Source: Carnobacterium divergens
GTDB lineage: Bacteria; Bacillota; Bacilli; Lactobacillales; Carnobacteriaceae
Assembly: GCF_900258435.1 (NCBI RefSeq)
Contig: NZ_LT992558.1
Span: 569,370 to 633,369, forward strand
DNA: 64,000 nucleotides
Direction of reading: 5' to 3'
Position numbers and translations under genes: made by a program. This document shows positions 33,047 to 41,314 of this stretch, in pieces. The notes under the pieces are model-generated. The model saw only the letters and a program-made list of their open reading frames with translations. It had not been told where the DNA came from and did not search any database. Every line of letters begins with the position of its first letter. Within the stretch, counting starts at the first letter, position 1.

Positions 33047-33125
33047 ACGCTATATATAGTATGGTTAAATAAAAAAAAAGATTTAGGTACAATATATTGT
33101 GTTTCTTTCTCGAGTAGCCTATAAT
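33047..33125 (+). promoter_or_regulatory. nrd promoter with two NrdR boxes
   Basis: Two NrdR-type boxes: around CTATATATAG at 33047-33062, and ACAATATATTGTGT within 33087-33102. Their centres are 40 bp apart, about four helical turns. The second box covers the -35 element TTGTGT (33097-33102); TATAAT follows at 33120-33125 with a 17-base spacer. NrdR represses ribonucleotide reductase genes when dATP is plentiful. The rest of 32919-33177 holds no gene. Confidence 0.75.
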
Positions 33126-33177
33126 AGAATTTGTTGAAGAAATTAATTAATTTTTTACGTAACTGGAGGAATTGAAA

Positions 33178-33411
33178 ATGAGTAAAATTCATGTATATAG
33201 TAAACCAAATTGTCCACAATGTGATATGACAAAGTTCTTATTAAAGAACGAAAATATTGAATTTCATGAAAGAAATATTATGGAAGATGAAGATCATCTT
33301 AATTTCTTAAAAGAAAAAGGGTTTATGAGTGTTCCTGTTGTTTTAGTGGAAGGAATTGAGCCAATCGTTGGATTTCAGCCTGAACGTCTAAAAGAACTGA
33401 AAGCAATATGA
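33178..33411 (+). CDS. nrdH: NrdH glutaredoxin-like redoxin
   Basis: A 77-residue thiol redoxin that reduces the class Ib ribonucleotide reductase. The active site C-P-Q-C lies at residues 12-15 (S-K-P-N-C-P-Q-C-D-M-T-K), and the C-terminal S-V-P-V-V and G-F-x-P-E-R-L are typical of NrdH. Start is ATG 33178, seven bases after GGAGGA; the TTG at 33172 is inside that spacing and is rejected. The stop overlaps the nrdI start (ATGA). Confidence 0.95.
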   Translation: MSKIHVYSKPNCPQCDMTKFLLKNENIEFHERNIMEDEDHLNFLKEKGFMSVPVVLVEGIEPIVGFQPERLKELKAI

Positions 33412-33779
33412 AAATCGTTTACTTTTCATTGACTGGACAAACAAGAAGATTTGTCAAAAAGCTAGGATTAGATAGCTATGAAGTCAATGCAACGAATCCT
33501 TTTCAACCAATCGAAGAAGATTATATTGTAGTTGCACCGACATATGACATCGAAGTCACTGAGATTATCAATGATTTTATTGAATATGGCGATAACCAAC
33601 AACACTTAAAGGGTGTTGCCGGTGGTGGAAATCGTAATTTTGCGGACTTGTTTGTTTTCACAGCAAAAGATTTAGCCAAACTTTACAACGTTCCGATGAT
33701 TTTTGAATTTGAATTCAGTGGAACAGACCAAGATGTCATTAATTTTAAGAAAGAGGTTGAGCAGATTGAACGTTTATGA
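33408..33779 (+). CDS. nrdI: NrdI flavodoxin, cofactor assembly for NrdF
   Basis: A 123-residue flavodoxin-like protein that binds FMN and supplies oxidant to form the di-manganese tyrosyl radical in NrdF. Motifs are Y-F-S-L-T-G-Q-T-R-R-F at the phosphate loop and G-V-A-G-G-G-N-R-N-F at the flavin edge. Translation is coupled to nrdH (4-bp overlap) and to nrdE (14-bp overlap). Confidence 0.95.
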   Translation: MKIVYFSLTGQTRRFVKKLGLDSYEVNATNPFQPIEEDYIVVAPTYDIEVTEIINDFIEYGDNQQHLKGVAGGGNRNFADLFVFTAKDLAKLYNVPMIFEFEFSGTDQDVINFKKEVEQIERL

Positions 33780-35937
33780 TATTCCAAAAGAACAACACAA
33801 CCCGAGCTACTTCAAGTTAAACAACCAATTAAATATTCCTGTAGATGGTAAAATCCAACTACATAAAGATAAAGAAGCGGTTCGTGCTTATTTTCTAGAG
33901 CATGTAAACCCAAACACTGTTTTTTTTCATTCCTTAAAAGAGAAAATTGATTATTTGATTGAAAATGATTATGTGGAAGAAGCGTTTTTAAGCAATTATT
34001 CATTTGAATTTATCAAGAAATTATTCCAACAAGTTTATGACAAAAAATTCCGTTTCCGTTCATTTATGGGAGCTCATAAGTTTTATACTCAATATGCGTT
34101 GAAAACCAATGACAATATGCGTTATTTAGAACGTTACGAAGATCGTATCGCTTTTAATGCGTTGTACTTTGCAGATGGCAATGAACAATTGGCAATGGAT
34201 TTAGCAGAAGAACTAATCAGCCAACGTTACCAACCAGCGACACCTTCATTTTTAAATGCCGGTCGAAAACGTCGTGGGGAATTGGTATCTTGTTTCTTAT
34301 TACAATTAACGGATGATATGAACAGTATCGGACGTGGCATTAATAGTGCTTTGCAATTATCAAGAATTGGTGGCGGAGTAGGAATTTCACTGTCTAACTT
34401 ACGTGCTGCTGGTGACCCTATTAAAGGCTACGAAGGCGCTGCAAGTGGTGTTGTTCCAGTTATGAAATTACTAGAGGATAGTTTTTCATATAGTAACCAA
34501 CTAGGTCAACGTCAAGGTGCTGGAGCGGTTTATCTAAGTGTTTTCCATCCAGATGTGGTGTCTTTCTTAGCGACAAAAAAAGAAAATGCCGATGAAAAAG
34601 TTCGTGTGAAAACTCTATCTCTTGGGCTAGTGGTTCCAGATAAATTTTATGAGTTGGCAAAAAACGATGACTACATGTATTTATTTAGTCCTTATGATGT
34701 GGAGCGTATTTATGGCGAACCATTCTCTTATATCGACATCACAGCTAAATACGATGAACTAGTAAATAACCCTGAAATCAAAAAATCAAAAATTAAAGCC
34801 CGTGATTTAGAAATTGAAATCAGTAAATTGCAACAAGAATCAGGCTATCCTTACATTATTAACATTGATACTGCTAACCGTAGCAATCCAATTAGCGGTA
34901 AAATTCTAATGAGTAACTTGTGTTCAGAGATTTTACAAGTTCAAAAACCATCAGTGATTAATGACGATCAAAGCTATCAAGTGATTGGAACAGATATTAG
35001 CTGTAACTTAGGTTCAAGCAACATCGTGAACTTAATGGAATCACCAGACTTTGGGAAATCGGTTCGAGTGATGACGCGCGCGTTGACCTTTATTACAGAT
35101 AGCTCATCAATTGGTGTGGTACCTTCAATTAAGCGCGGAAATGATGAAGCCCATACGATCGGTTTAGGCGCAATGGGTTTACACACGTATTTAGCGAAGA
35201 ATCATATTCACTATGGTTCAACTGAATCGGTGGACTTTATCAATATCTATTTCTTACTGTTAAACTACTGGACGCTAGTAGAAAGCAATGCGATCGCTAA
35301 AGAACGTGGAGAAACCTTTGCTAGCTTTGCTGAATCTGATTATGCATCAGGCACTTACTTTGATAAATACATCAATGAAGCTTGGTTCCCTGAAACCGAT
35401 AAAATCAAAGAATTATTTGAAGGCATTTTTATCCCAACACCAGAAGATTGGGAAAACTTACGTGAAAGTGTGAAAGCTTATGGTTTATACAATCAAAACC
35501 GTTTAGCAGTTGCTCCAAATGGCTCGATTTCATATGTCAATGAAACCAGTGCAAGCTTGCACCCAATCACGCAAAGAATTGAAGAACGTCAAGAAAAGAA
35601 AACAGGTAAAACTTATTATCCAGCACCATTCTTATCGGATGATACCATTCCTTATTATACGTCAGCCTACGATATGGATATGCGTAAGGTCATCGATGTT
35701 TACGCTGCGGCACAACAACATATTGATCAAGGAATGAGCTTAACCCTGTTCTTACGTTCAACAATGCCAGATGGCCTATACGAATGGAAAACTTCTGATA
35801 AACAAACAACTAGAGATTTAAGTATTTTGCGTAACTATGCCTTCCATAAAGGTGTAAAATCAATCTATTATATCCGCACATTTACTGACGATACGCAAGA
35901 AATTGGAAGTAATGCCTGTGAAAGTTGCTCGATTTAA
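33766..35937 (+). CDS. nrdE: Class Ib ribonucleotide reductase, large subunit
   Basis: A 723-residue catalytic subunit converting NDPs to dNDPs. Visible are L-V-S-C-F-L-L (active-site Cys), N-L-C-S-E-I and the P-N-G-S-I-S-Y block, plus the C-terminal C-E-S-C-S-I redox pair that NrdH reduces. I place the start at TTG 33766: AAGAGG lies about ten bases upstream, the protein then has the family length, and it overlaps nrdI by 14 bp. The ATG at 33703 would extend 76 bp into nrdI. A 23-bp hairpin follows the stop. Confidence 0.94.
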   Translation: MNVYDIPKEQHNPSYFKLNNQLNIPVDGKIQLHKDKEAVRAYFLEHVNPNTVFFHSLKEKIDYLIENDYVEEAFLSNYSFEFIKKLFQQVYDKKFRFRSFMGAHKFYTQYALKTNDNMRYLERYEDRIAFNALYFADGNEQLAMDLAEELISQRYQPATPSFLNAGRKRRGELVSCFLLQLTDDMNSIGRGINSALQLSRIGGGVGISLSNLRAAGDPIKGYEGAASGVVPVMKLLEDSFSYSNQLGQRQGAGAVYLSVFHPDVVSFLATKKENADEKVRVKTLSLGLVVPDKFYELAKNDDYMYLFSPYDVERIYGEPFSYIDITAKYDELVNNPEIKKSKIKARDLEIEISKLQQESGYPYIINIDTANRSNPISGKILMSNLCSEILQVQKPSVINDDQSYQVIGTDISCNLGSSNIVNLMESPDFGKSVRVMTRALTFITDSSSIGVVPSIKRGNDEAHTIGLGAMGLHTYLAKNHIHYGSTESVDFINIYFLLLNYWTLVESNAIAKERGETFASFAESDYASGTYFDKYINEAWFPETDKIKELFEGIFIPTPEDWENLRESVKAYGLYNQNRLAVAPNGSISYVNETSASLHPITQRIEERQEKKTGKTYYPAPFLSDDTIPYYTSAYDMDMRKVIDVYAAAQQHIDQGMSLTLFLRSTMPDGLYEWKTSDKQTTRDLSILRNYAFHKGVKSIYYIRTFTDDTQEIGSNACESCSI

Positions 35938-35959
35938 ATAAGAATAAACGAATGCACGC

Positions 35960-36007
35960 TTCAAAGTCGATGGTTCATTTTATCTAAAATGGGTCATTGA
36001 TTTTGAA
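35960..36007 (+). promoter_or_regulatory. Long hairpin between nrdE and nrdF
   Basis: Bases 35960-35982 can pair with 35985-36007 over 23 consecutive positions, 18 Watson-Crick and 5 G-U, with almost no loop. Outside it, GCA (35954-35956) can pair with TGC (36008-36010) across a small bulge. No T-run follows, so it is not an ordinary terminator. It would stabilise or process the mRNA between the two subunit genes. Confidence 0.7.
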
Positions 36008-36037
36008 TGCTGTTTGGATAAGAAGGGATTTTAGACG

Positions 36038-36997
36038 ATGACAGAATCAGAAAACTATGCTGCGATAAATTGGAATAGCTTTGAAGATATAATTGATAAA
36101 AAAACTTGGGAAAAACTAACAGAACAATTTTGGTTAGATACACGTATTCCAATTTCAAATGATTTAGATGATTGGCGCAAGCTGTCTAGCATCGAAAAAA
36201 CATTAGTAGAGCGTGTTTTTGGTGGTTTAACTTTACTAGATACACTACAATCACAAGATGGAATTGAAGCATTGAAAGCCGATGTTCGCTCTCCTCACGA
36301 AGAAGCTGTTTTTAATAATATTCAATTTATGGAATCGGTCCATGCTAAAAGCTATTCGTCTATTTTTAGCACGTTGAATACACCAAGAGAAATCGAAGAA
36401 ATTTTTGATTGGACAAATACAAATGCTTTTCTTCAAGAAAAAGCACGTATTATCAATGATATTTACCAAAATGGATCGCCTTTACAAAAGAAAGTGGCCA
36501 GCGTTTTTCTTGAAACATTCTTGTTCTATTCAGGATTTTACACACCACTTTACTACTTGGGAATCAACAAACTACCAAACGTGGCAGAAATCATTAAATT
36601 GATTATTCGCGATGAATCAGTTCATGGTACGTACATTGGTTATAAGTTCCAATTAGGCTTCAATGAATTGCCAGAAGAAGAGCAGATGGCTCTTAAAGGT
36701 TGGACATATGAGTTGTTGTACAAACTGTATGAAAATGAAGTGAAGTATACAGAATTGTTATACGATACAGTGGGTTGGACAGAGGAAGTAAAAGTCTTCC
36801 TACGTTATAACGGAAACAAAGCGTTAATGAATTTAGGTATGGATGCGTTATTCCCTGATAATGCAGAGGACGTTAACCCAATCGTGATGAATGGGATTTC
36901 GGCTGGAACAAGTAATCATGATTTCTTCTCACAAGTGGGAAATGGTTATTTATTAGGCGTAGTAGAACCTATGCAAAAATCAGATTATGAATTTTAA
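36038..36997 (+). CDS. nrdF: Class Ib ribonucleotide reductase, small subunit
   Basis: A 319-residue ferritin-like radical subunit. Metal ligand regions are D-T-L-Q-S-Q-D-G (first Asp), E-A-V-F-N-N-I-Q-F-M-E-S-V-H-A-K-S-Y-S split around E and H, and I-I-R-D-E-S-V-H-G-T-Y-I-G-Y (Glu and His); the radical tyrosine lies in the segment H-A-K-S-Y. The C-terminus D-Y-E-F is short and acidic/aromatic as needed for docking to NrdE. RBS GAAGGGA. Last gene of nrdHIEF. Confidence 0.95.
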   Translation: MTESENYAAINWNSFEDIIDKKTWEKLTEQFWLDTRIPISNDLDDWRKLSSIEKTLVERVFGGLTLLDTLQSQDGIEALKADVRSPHEEAVFNNIQFMESVHAKSYSSIFSTLNTPREIEEIFDWTNTNAFLQEKARIINDIYQNGSPLQKKVASVFLETFLFYSGFYTPLYYLGINKLPNVAEIIKLIIRDESVHGTYIGYKFQLGFNELPEEEQMALKGWTYELLYKLYENEVKYTELLYDTVGWTEEVKVFLRYNGNKALMNLGMDALFPDNAEDVNPIVMNGISAGTSNHDFFSQVGNGYLLGVVEPMQKSDYEF

Positions 36998-37002
36998 AAA
37001 CG

Positions 37003-37047
37003 AGTTGTTCAGTGGAGGCTGTGGTCTTTCTTGAACAACTTTTTTTA
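37003..37047 (+). terminator. nrd operon terminator
   Basis: AGTTGTTCA (37003-37011) pairs with TGAACAACT (37032-37040), followed by seven T. Confidence 0.85.
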
Positions 37048-37169
37048 ATATAAAGTAAGGAAATTTTAAAAAACTGTGAAAATCGTTTACTGATTTTGAA
37101 AAGATTTGATATCATCAAGAAATTAAGGTATGCTTTAGCTACTAATGTGAATAAGGAGTGCCAGCGTTT

Positions 37170-37367
37170 ATGAAAAATATTGATCAAAAAAAATTGATTA
37201 GTCAATTAAGTTCAATCTATTCAATTTTAATTATTCTATTCTTAGGACTTTATTTCTTTACGAAGAATATGTTATTGGTTAAAATTTGTCTGTTTGGATT
37301 ACTAGTCATTGCCATTATTTTCGCCGTATTGTTAGTCATTAATTTAAAAAATCGAAAAAAAGAATAG
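37170..37367 (+). CDS. Small two-helix membrane protein
   Basis: A 65-residue protein: short charged N-terminus (M-K-N-I-D-Q-K-K), two hydrophobic segments (about residues 14-32 and 37-58) and a basic tail N-L-K-N-R-K-K-E. ATG 37170 follows AAGGAG by 11 bases. It is a monocistronic unit between two terminators. I do not recognise the family; no motif hints at transport or toxicity. Confidence 0.65.
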   Translation: MKNIDQKKLISQLSSIYSILIILFLGLYFFTKNMLLVKICLFGLLVIAIIFAVLLVINLKNRKKE

Positions 37368-37369
37368 CA

Positions 37370-37402
37370 AAAAGCCCTGAATTAGTTTTAATTCAGGGCT
37401 TT
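37370..37402. terminator. Bidirectional terminator
   Basis: AAAAGCCCTGAATT and AATTCAGGGCTTTT form a perfect 14-bp stem with A and T runs on either side, serving both the small membrane protein gene and copA. Confidence 0.88.
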
Positions 37403-37406
37403 TGTA

Positions 37407-39617
37407 TTAAATTTTTCGGCGATTTAAACTTAGTGAATTAAGCAAGACACTTACAGAACTAAAGGCCATCGCCCCGCCGGCAACAATTGGGTTTAATAAA
37501 CCAAAAGCAGCAAAGGGAATGCCAATCGTATTGTAAATAAATGCCCAAAATAAGTTTTGTTTGATTTTGCTTAAAGTGATTTTAGATAAATGAATCGTTT
37601 TTGGAAGGCTGTTTAAGTCGCCATTCATTAAGGTAATATCAGAAGCTTCCATCGCAATATCAGTTCCAGTACCCATTGCAATTCCAACGTCAGCTGTGGC
37701 AAGTGCTGGCGCATCATTAATACCATCGCCAACCATAGCAACTAAAAGACCTTGCTTTTGTAGTTTCACAACGTGGTTTGCTTTGTCTTCAGGTAAGACT
37801 TCTGCAAAAATATGATCAGCTGTTAAACCAACTTCACGACCAATACTTTCTGCAGTTAAGCGATTATCCCCCGTTAGCATATACACATCTACATTGAGTT
37901 GTTTTAGTTTTTCAATGGCTTCTTTTGACGTGTCTTTAATTTGATCGGCTACAGCAATCATTGCTAAACATTGATCTTCTTTAGCAAAAAGCATGGCTGT
38001 TTTGCCACTTGCTTCTAACGTTTCGATATCCTTTTCAAAATAAGAAAAATCAATTCCTTTTTCAATCATTAAACGTTTGGCTCCCATATACATCGGAATT
38101 CCATTAATTGTTCCTGAAATACCAGAGCCAACTAAGGCTTTGAAGTCATCGACTTTTGGAGCGTCTATAGCTAATTTTTTTGCGCCATAATTGAAAATAG
38201 CTTTGCCAAGAGGGTGTTCTGAATTTTTTTCAAGTGCCATCATCCAAGAGAGAATTTCATTTTTATCAGTATTTGGACGTGTTTCATAATCGGTAACGTC
38301 AGGTTTTCCTTTTGTAATTGTCCCCGTTTTGTCTAAAATAATCGCTTGGATTTTTGCAGCAGCTTCTAAGGACTCGCCCCCTTTGATTAATATCCCGTTT
38401 TTAGCACCAAGTCCCGTTCCAACCATAATTGCAGTTGGTGTAGCAAGTCCCAATGCACAAGGGCAGGCGATAACTAAAACAGCTACGCTATGAATCAAGG
38501 CTGTTTCCCAATTTTGAGTGAGAAATCCAGTGATGATTAAGGTTGCTAATGCAACTACGAGTACGATTGGCACGAAAATCGCTGAAATTCGATCGGCGAT
38601 TTGTTGAATCGGAGCTTTGCTACCTTGAGCTTCTTCGACCATTTGAATGATACGAGAAAGAGCCGTTTCACTGCCAATTTTAGTCGCTTCAACCACTAAA
38701 CGACCATTGGTATTGACAGTGCCACCAAATACATTGTCGCCTGTTGTCTTGTCAACAGGTAAGCTTTCACCTGTAAGCATACTTTCATCTAATGAGCTAC
38801 TGCCTTCGACAATGTTTCCGTCAACGGGAATTTTTTCACCAGGTTTAATACTTAATAGATCATGAAGTTGAACTTCTTCAATTGGAACAGTCATTTCTTT
38901 GCCATCTCGAATGACGACTGCCGATTTTGCTTGTAGCGCCATCAGTTGTTTAATCGCTGATCCGGTTTTATTTTTTGCATTATGCTCTAAATATTTTCCT
39001 AATAGAATCAATGTAATGATCACAGCACTACTTTCAAAGTAAAGCTCATGGCTATTCCCAGAAAAGAAACCGTTGTAGACACTAAGAGCATAGGCAGCAG
39101 AAGTTCCCATTGCAACTAAGACATCCATATTGGGAGATAGCGATTTAATAGCGTGATAGGCGCCTTTATAAAAGCGCCAACCAATGATAAATTGAACTGG
39201 AGTTGCTAGAATAAATTGAACAAGTGGCTTTTCAAAAAAATTAATAACAGGGTTGTGGAAGCCAAGTAACATAAAAATCATCGCAAGAACCATAGGTGCA
39301 CTAAGAAGCGCGCTTGCAATAAAGTCAACTTTTAACCGCTTGTTTTTCTTCTCTTTGATTCTAGCTACTTCAGCGCGATGTTCTTCGTCGTAACGAATAG
39401 CCCCATAACCTGTTTTTTCAATACTTGCAATTAATTGCTCCAAGGTAGTGGTGTGTGTATTGAAGGTGACGGTGGCTTTTTCAGTTGCTAAATTGACATT
39501 AGCGAACTCTACACCTTCTTGTTGGTTTAATGTTTTTTCAATTTTTTGTGCGCAGTTTGCACAGGTCATTCCAGTGAGTACGAGTGTATCCATCGCAATG
39601 TTTTTATCTTGGCTCAT
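37407..39617 (-). CDS. copA: Copper-exporting P1B-type ATPase
   Basis: A 736-residue heavy-metal ATPase. One N-terminal HMA domain has G-M-T-C-A-N-C (Cys19, Cys22). The transmembrane metal site is C-P-C-A-L-G, the class signature for Cu(I). The phosphorylation site is [11 protein letters not shown], the nucleotide-binding H-P is in S-E-H-P-L-G, and the hinge is [10 protein letters not shown]. It moves Cu(I) out of the cytoplasm. It follows copZ with one base between the genes, under an operator with two cop boxes. Confidence 0.95.
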   Translation of the reverse strand: MSQDKNIAMDTLVLTGMTCANCAQKIEKTLNQQEGVEFANVNLATEKATVTFNTHTTTLEQLIASIEKTGYGAIRYDEEHRAEVARIKEKKNKRLKVDFIASALLSAPMVLAMIFMLLGFHNPVINFFEKPLVQFILATPVQFIIGWRFYKGAYHAIKSLSPNMDVLVAMGTSAAYALSVYNGFFSGNSHELYFESSAVIITLILLGKYLEHNAKNKTGSAIKQLMALQAKSAVVIRDGKEMTVPIEEVQLHDLLSIKPGEKIPVDGNIVEGSSSLDESMLTGESLPVDKTTGDNVFGGTVNTNGRLVVEATKIGSETALSRIIQMVEEAQGSKAPIQQIADRISAIFVPIVLVVALATLIITGFLTQNWETALIHSVAVLVIACPCALGLATPTAIMVGTGLGAKNGILIKGGESLEAAAKIQAIILDKTGTITKGKPDVTDYETRPNTDKNEILSWMMALEKNSEHPLGKAIFNYGAKKLAIDAPKVDDFKALVGSGISGTINGIPMYMGAKRLMIEKGIDFSYFEKDIETLEASGKTAMLFAKEDQCLAMIAVADQIKDTSKEAIEKLKQLNVDVYMLTGDNRLTAESIGREVGLTADHIFAEVLPEDKANHVVKLQKQGLLVAMVGDGINDAPALATADVGIAMGTGTDIAMEASDITLMNGDLNSLPKTIHLSKITLSKIKQNLFWAFIYNTIGIPFAAFGLLNPIVAGGAMAFSSVSVLLNSLSLNRRKI

Positions 39618-39618
39618 A

Positions 39619-39828
39619 TTAAATCACCTCGGCTTGATAGCCAGCTTCAGTAATTTTATTGATAATCGCTTCACTTGAAAGTTGTTCTTCGTTGTAATGT
39701 ACCAAAGCAGTCTCTTTTTTTAAGTGAATTTTTATCTTTTTAAGACCATTTAGTTCTTGAACAGCAGTTTCAATATTTTTAACGCAATGTTGACAAGTCA
39801 TTCCAGTGATTTTAAAAGTTTGTTTCAT
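39619..39828 (-). CDS. copZ: Copper chaperone CopZ
   Basis: A 69-residue HMA-fold chaperone with G-M-T-C-Q-H-C binding Cu(I). The start at 39828 ([10 protein letters not shown]) matches the family; longer in-frame readings run through the operator and are rejected. First gene of the pair with copA, to which it would deliver or from which it would receive copper, and it may carry copper to the repressor. Confidence 0.93.
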   Translation of the reverse strand: MKQTFKITGMTCQHCVKNIETAVQELNGLKKIKIHLKKETALVHYNEEQLSSEAIINKITEAGYQAEVI

Positions 39829-39858
39829 AATAGATTCCTTCTTTCTCTTTTTTTCGAT

Positions 39859-39915
39859 TACAGAAGTAAACGTTTGTGATAATTGAAGTTTACACTTGTA
39901 ATCGATATTTGTCAA
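39859..39915 (-). promoter_or_regulatory. copZA promoter with cop boxes
   Basis: TACACTTGTA (39891-39900) is a perfect CopY operator (TACANNTGTA). TACAGAAGTA (39859-39868) is a second copy with one mismatch. On the minus strand TTGACA (complement of 39910-39915), 17 bases and TAAACT (complement of 39887-39892) form the promoter, so the perfect box overlaps the -10 end. No copY gene lies in the window. Confidence 0.8.
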
Positions 39916-39957
39916 GAAAAAAAGAGTAAAAAAAAACAACTTAAAGCAAAGTTGTTT

Positions 39958-40503
39958 TTAAACATAGTGATAGATTTGGGTAGGGGCTGTAGATAGATAG
40001 TTTTTGATAGTTCCTGTATATAAGGGTTTAAAGATACTAGAAGCCTGTAAATCTTGAGGCGTTACAAGATTGGGTGACTTATCAAATTGATAAATCTCAC
40101 AGTCTTCCAATAGCGTAGCGATAAATTCTGAACAGAAAAAGGCATGTTCTCTTTTGTAGTTTACATTGACAGCTAATGCAAGTAAACCTAAAAAGTTATA
40201 GCGAAAGAAATCCTGTAATTGATGATAATAAGCTAACTCGGTTTGTAAATGAGTGTACTCTTCTAACGTCACCTCACATGTGTAAATAGAACAATGGGCG
40301 TTTAAAAAGAAGGCATGGGAAATATCCTCTTTAACAAAGCCTCCAATAAAAGGATTGTTGATATCTTTACGCCCAAAACTGGTTAAGTCATTTAAATCAG
40401 GTGAAAGCGCGATGGACGCATGATTATAACTGGCACCGGTATATAATTTAATTGTTTTTGAAAGTAAACTGCTGGTAGCAGTTAAGACTAAGTATATTTT
40501 CAT
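39958..40503 (-). CDS. Permuted NlpC/P60 (YiiX/YaeF-like) papain-fold protein
   Basis: A 181-residue protein with the circularly permuted amidase pattern: His in S-Y-N-H-A-S-I-A-L (residues about 26-34) comes before the Cys in F-F-C-S-E-F-I-A (about 126). Families of this type cleave amide or thioester bonds or act as lipid-linked amidases. There is no signal peptide, so it is cytoplasmic. RBS AAAGGAAT. It lies upstream of copZ on the same strand but separated by the cop promoter. Substrate unknown. Confidence 0.75.
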   Translation of the reverse strand: MKIYLVLTATSSLLSKTIKLYTGASYNHASIALSPDLNDLTSFGRKDINNPFIGGFVKEDISHAFFLNAHCSIYTCEVTLEEYTHLQTELAYYHQLQDFFRYNFLGLLALAVNVNYKREHAFFCSEFIATLLEDCEIYQFDKSPNLVTPQDLQASSIFKPLYTGTIKNYLSTAPTQIYHYV

Positions 40504-40951
40504 AAGAGATTCCTTTTTTTGTATGTAATAGGTATTTTTAATTAGTATACAAGAAATGGAGGGAGATAGATATAGAACTTTAGACTGAAATTGGATGAAT
40601 GCAAAATGTTCAAAAATTCCTTGAATTTAGCCCAATTTAGATTTATCAATAATTGGAGGAATTTAGAAAAAAAAAGAGAAGAGCTGAATAGAAGGAAATG
40701 AAATCAGTGGAAAAGTTGATTTATAGGTCTTTTACGAAGAAAACGATAAACTTGCGTCCTTAGTTTGCCTTTGCTAGAGAATACTAAATTATTTTAATTT
40801 ATGTTCTTTTATGTTATCTTAATACCTGTAATAAAGAAGAGGTAAACTGATTTTTGAATAGTTTTTTTACTAGTAAAAATTGGTTGATAAATCTATCTTA
40901 CTGTTATTTTTCATTATATAAACATTCAAACTAAGATAGGAGTGATTCAAC
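40504..40951. other. Gene-poor stretch
   Basis: About 450 bp of AT-rich DNA. A 31-codon frame starting at 40606 has no ribosome site and is not called. A promoter for the 97-residue gene is expected here, but several AT-rich matches exist and none stands out. Confidence 0.4.
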
Positions 40952-41245
40952 ATGAATCCATTAAAATTAAAATGTTTTATCGATATTATGCTGAATTTAA
41001 TTGAAGATAATGAATGGGAACGGACCTGTGAATTATTGGGAATCGAAGACAAGGATGAATTTAGAATTATCAATGAAATGCGTCAAGATAAAGAAAATAA
41101 ATTTAGTGAAACAGCTTCGGCCTATATGGAAGTTTGTATGAAGAAACATGAAGAAATTGATTATGAAAACCCACACTTTAAAGAAATGAATTTGCATGAA
41201 TGGATTGAAAACAATCGTCCAGCAGTTCCATTTACTTATGTGTAA
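40952..41245 (+). CDS. Hypothetical acidic protein, 97 residues
   Basis: A soluble, helical, acidic protein with no signal peptide (L-K-C-F-I-D-I-M-L-N-L-I-E-D-N-E-W-E-R-T at the start; N-L-H-E-W-I-E-N-N-R-P-A-V-P-F near the end). AGGAGTG lies 11 bases before ATG and a strong bidirectional terminator follows, so expression is credible. I do not recognise the family. Its neighbours give no functional hint. Confidence 0.65.
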   Translation: MNPLKLKCFIDIMLNLIEDNEWERTCELLGIEDKDEFRIINEMRQDKENKFSETASAYMEVCMKKHEEIDYENPHFKEMNLHEWIENNRPAVPFTYV

Positions 41246-41260
41246 GGACTAAAAAAAATA

Positions 41261-41312
41261 AAAAACCTCTAATGCATTCTTTTATCAAAAAAGAGTGGCG
41301 TTAGAGGTTTTT
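41261..41312. terminator. Bidirectional terminator
   Basis: AAAAACCTCTAA (41261-41272) and TTAGAGGTTTTT (41301-41312) form the outer stem, flanked by A and T runs; it serves the 97-residue gene and the CLC gene. Confidence 0.82.
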
Positions 41313-41314
41313 CT

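Noticed and set aside
40606-40701. 31-codon open frame in the gap before the 97-residue gene
   Set aside because: No ribosome-binding site, no recognisable motif; likely chance in AT-rich DNA.
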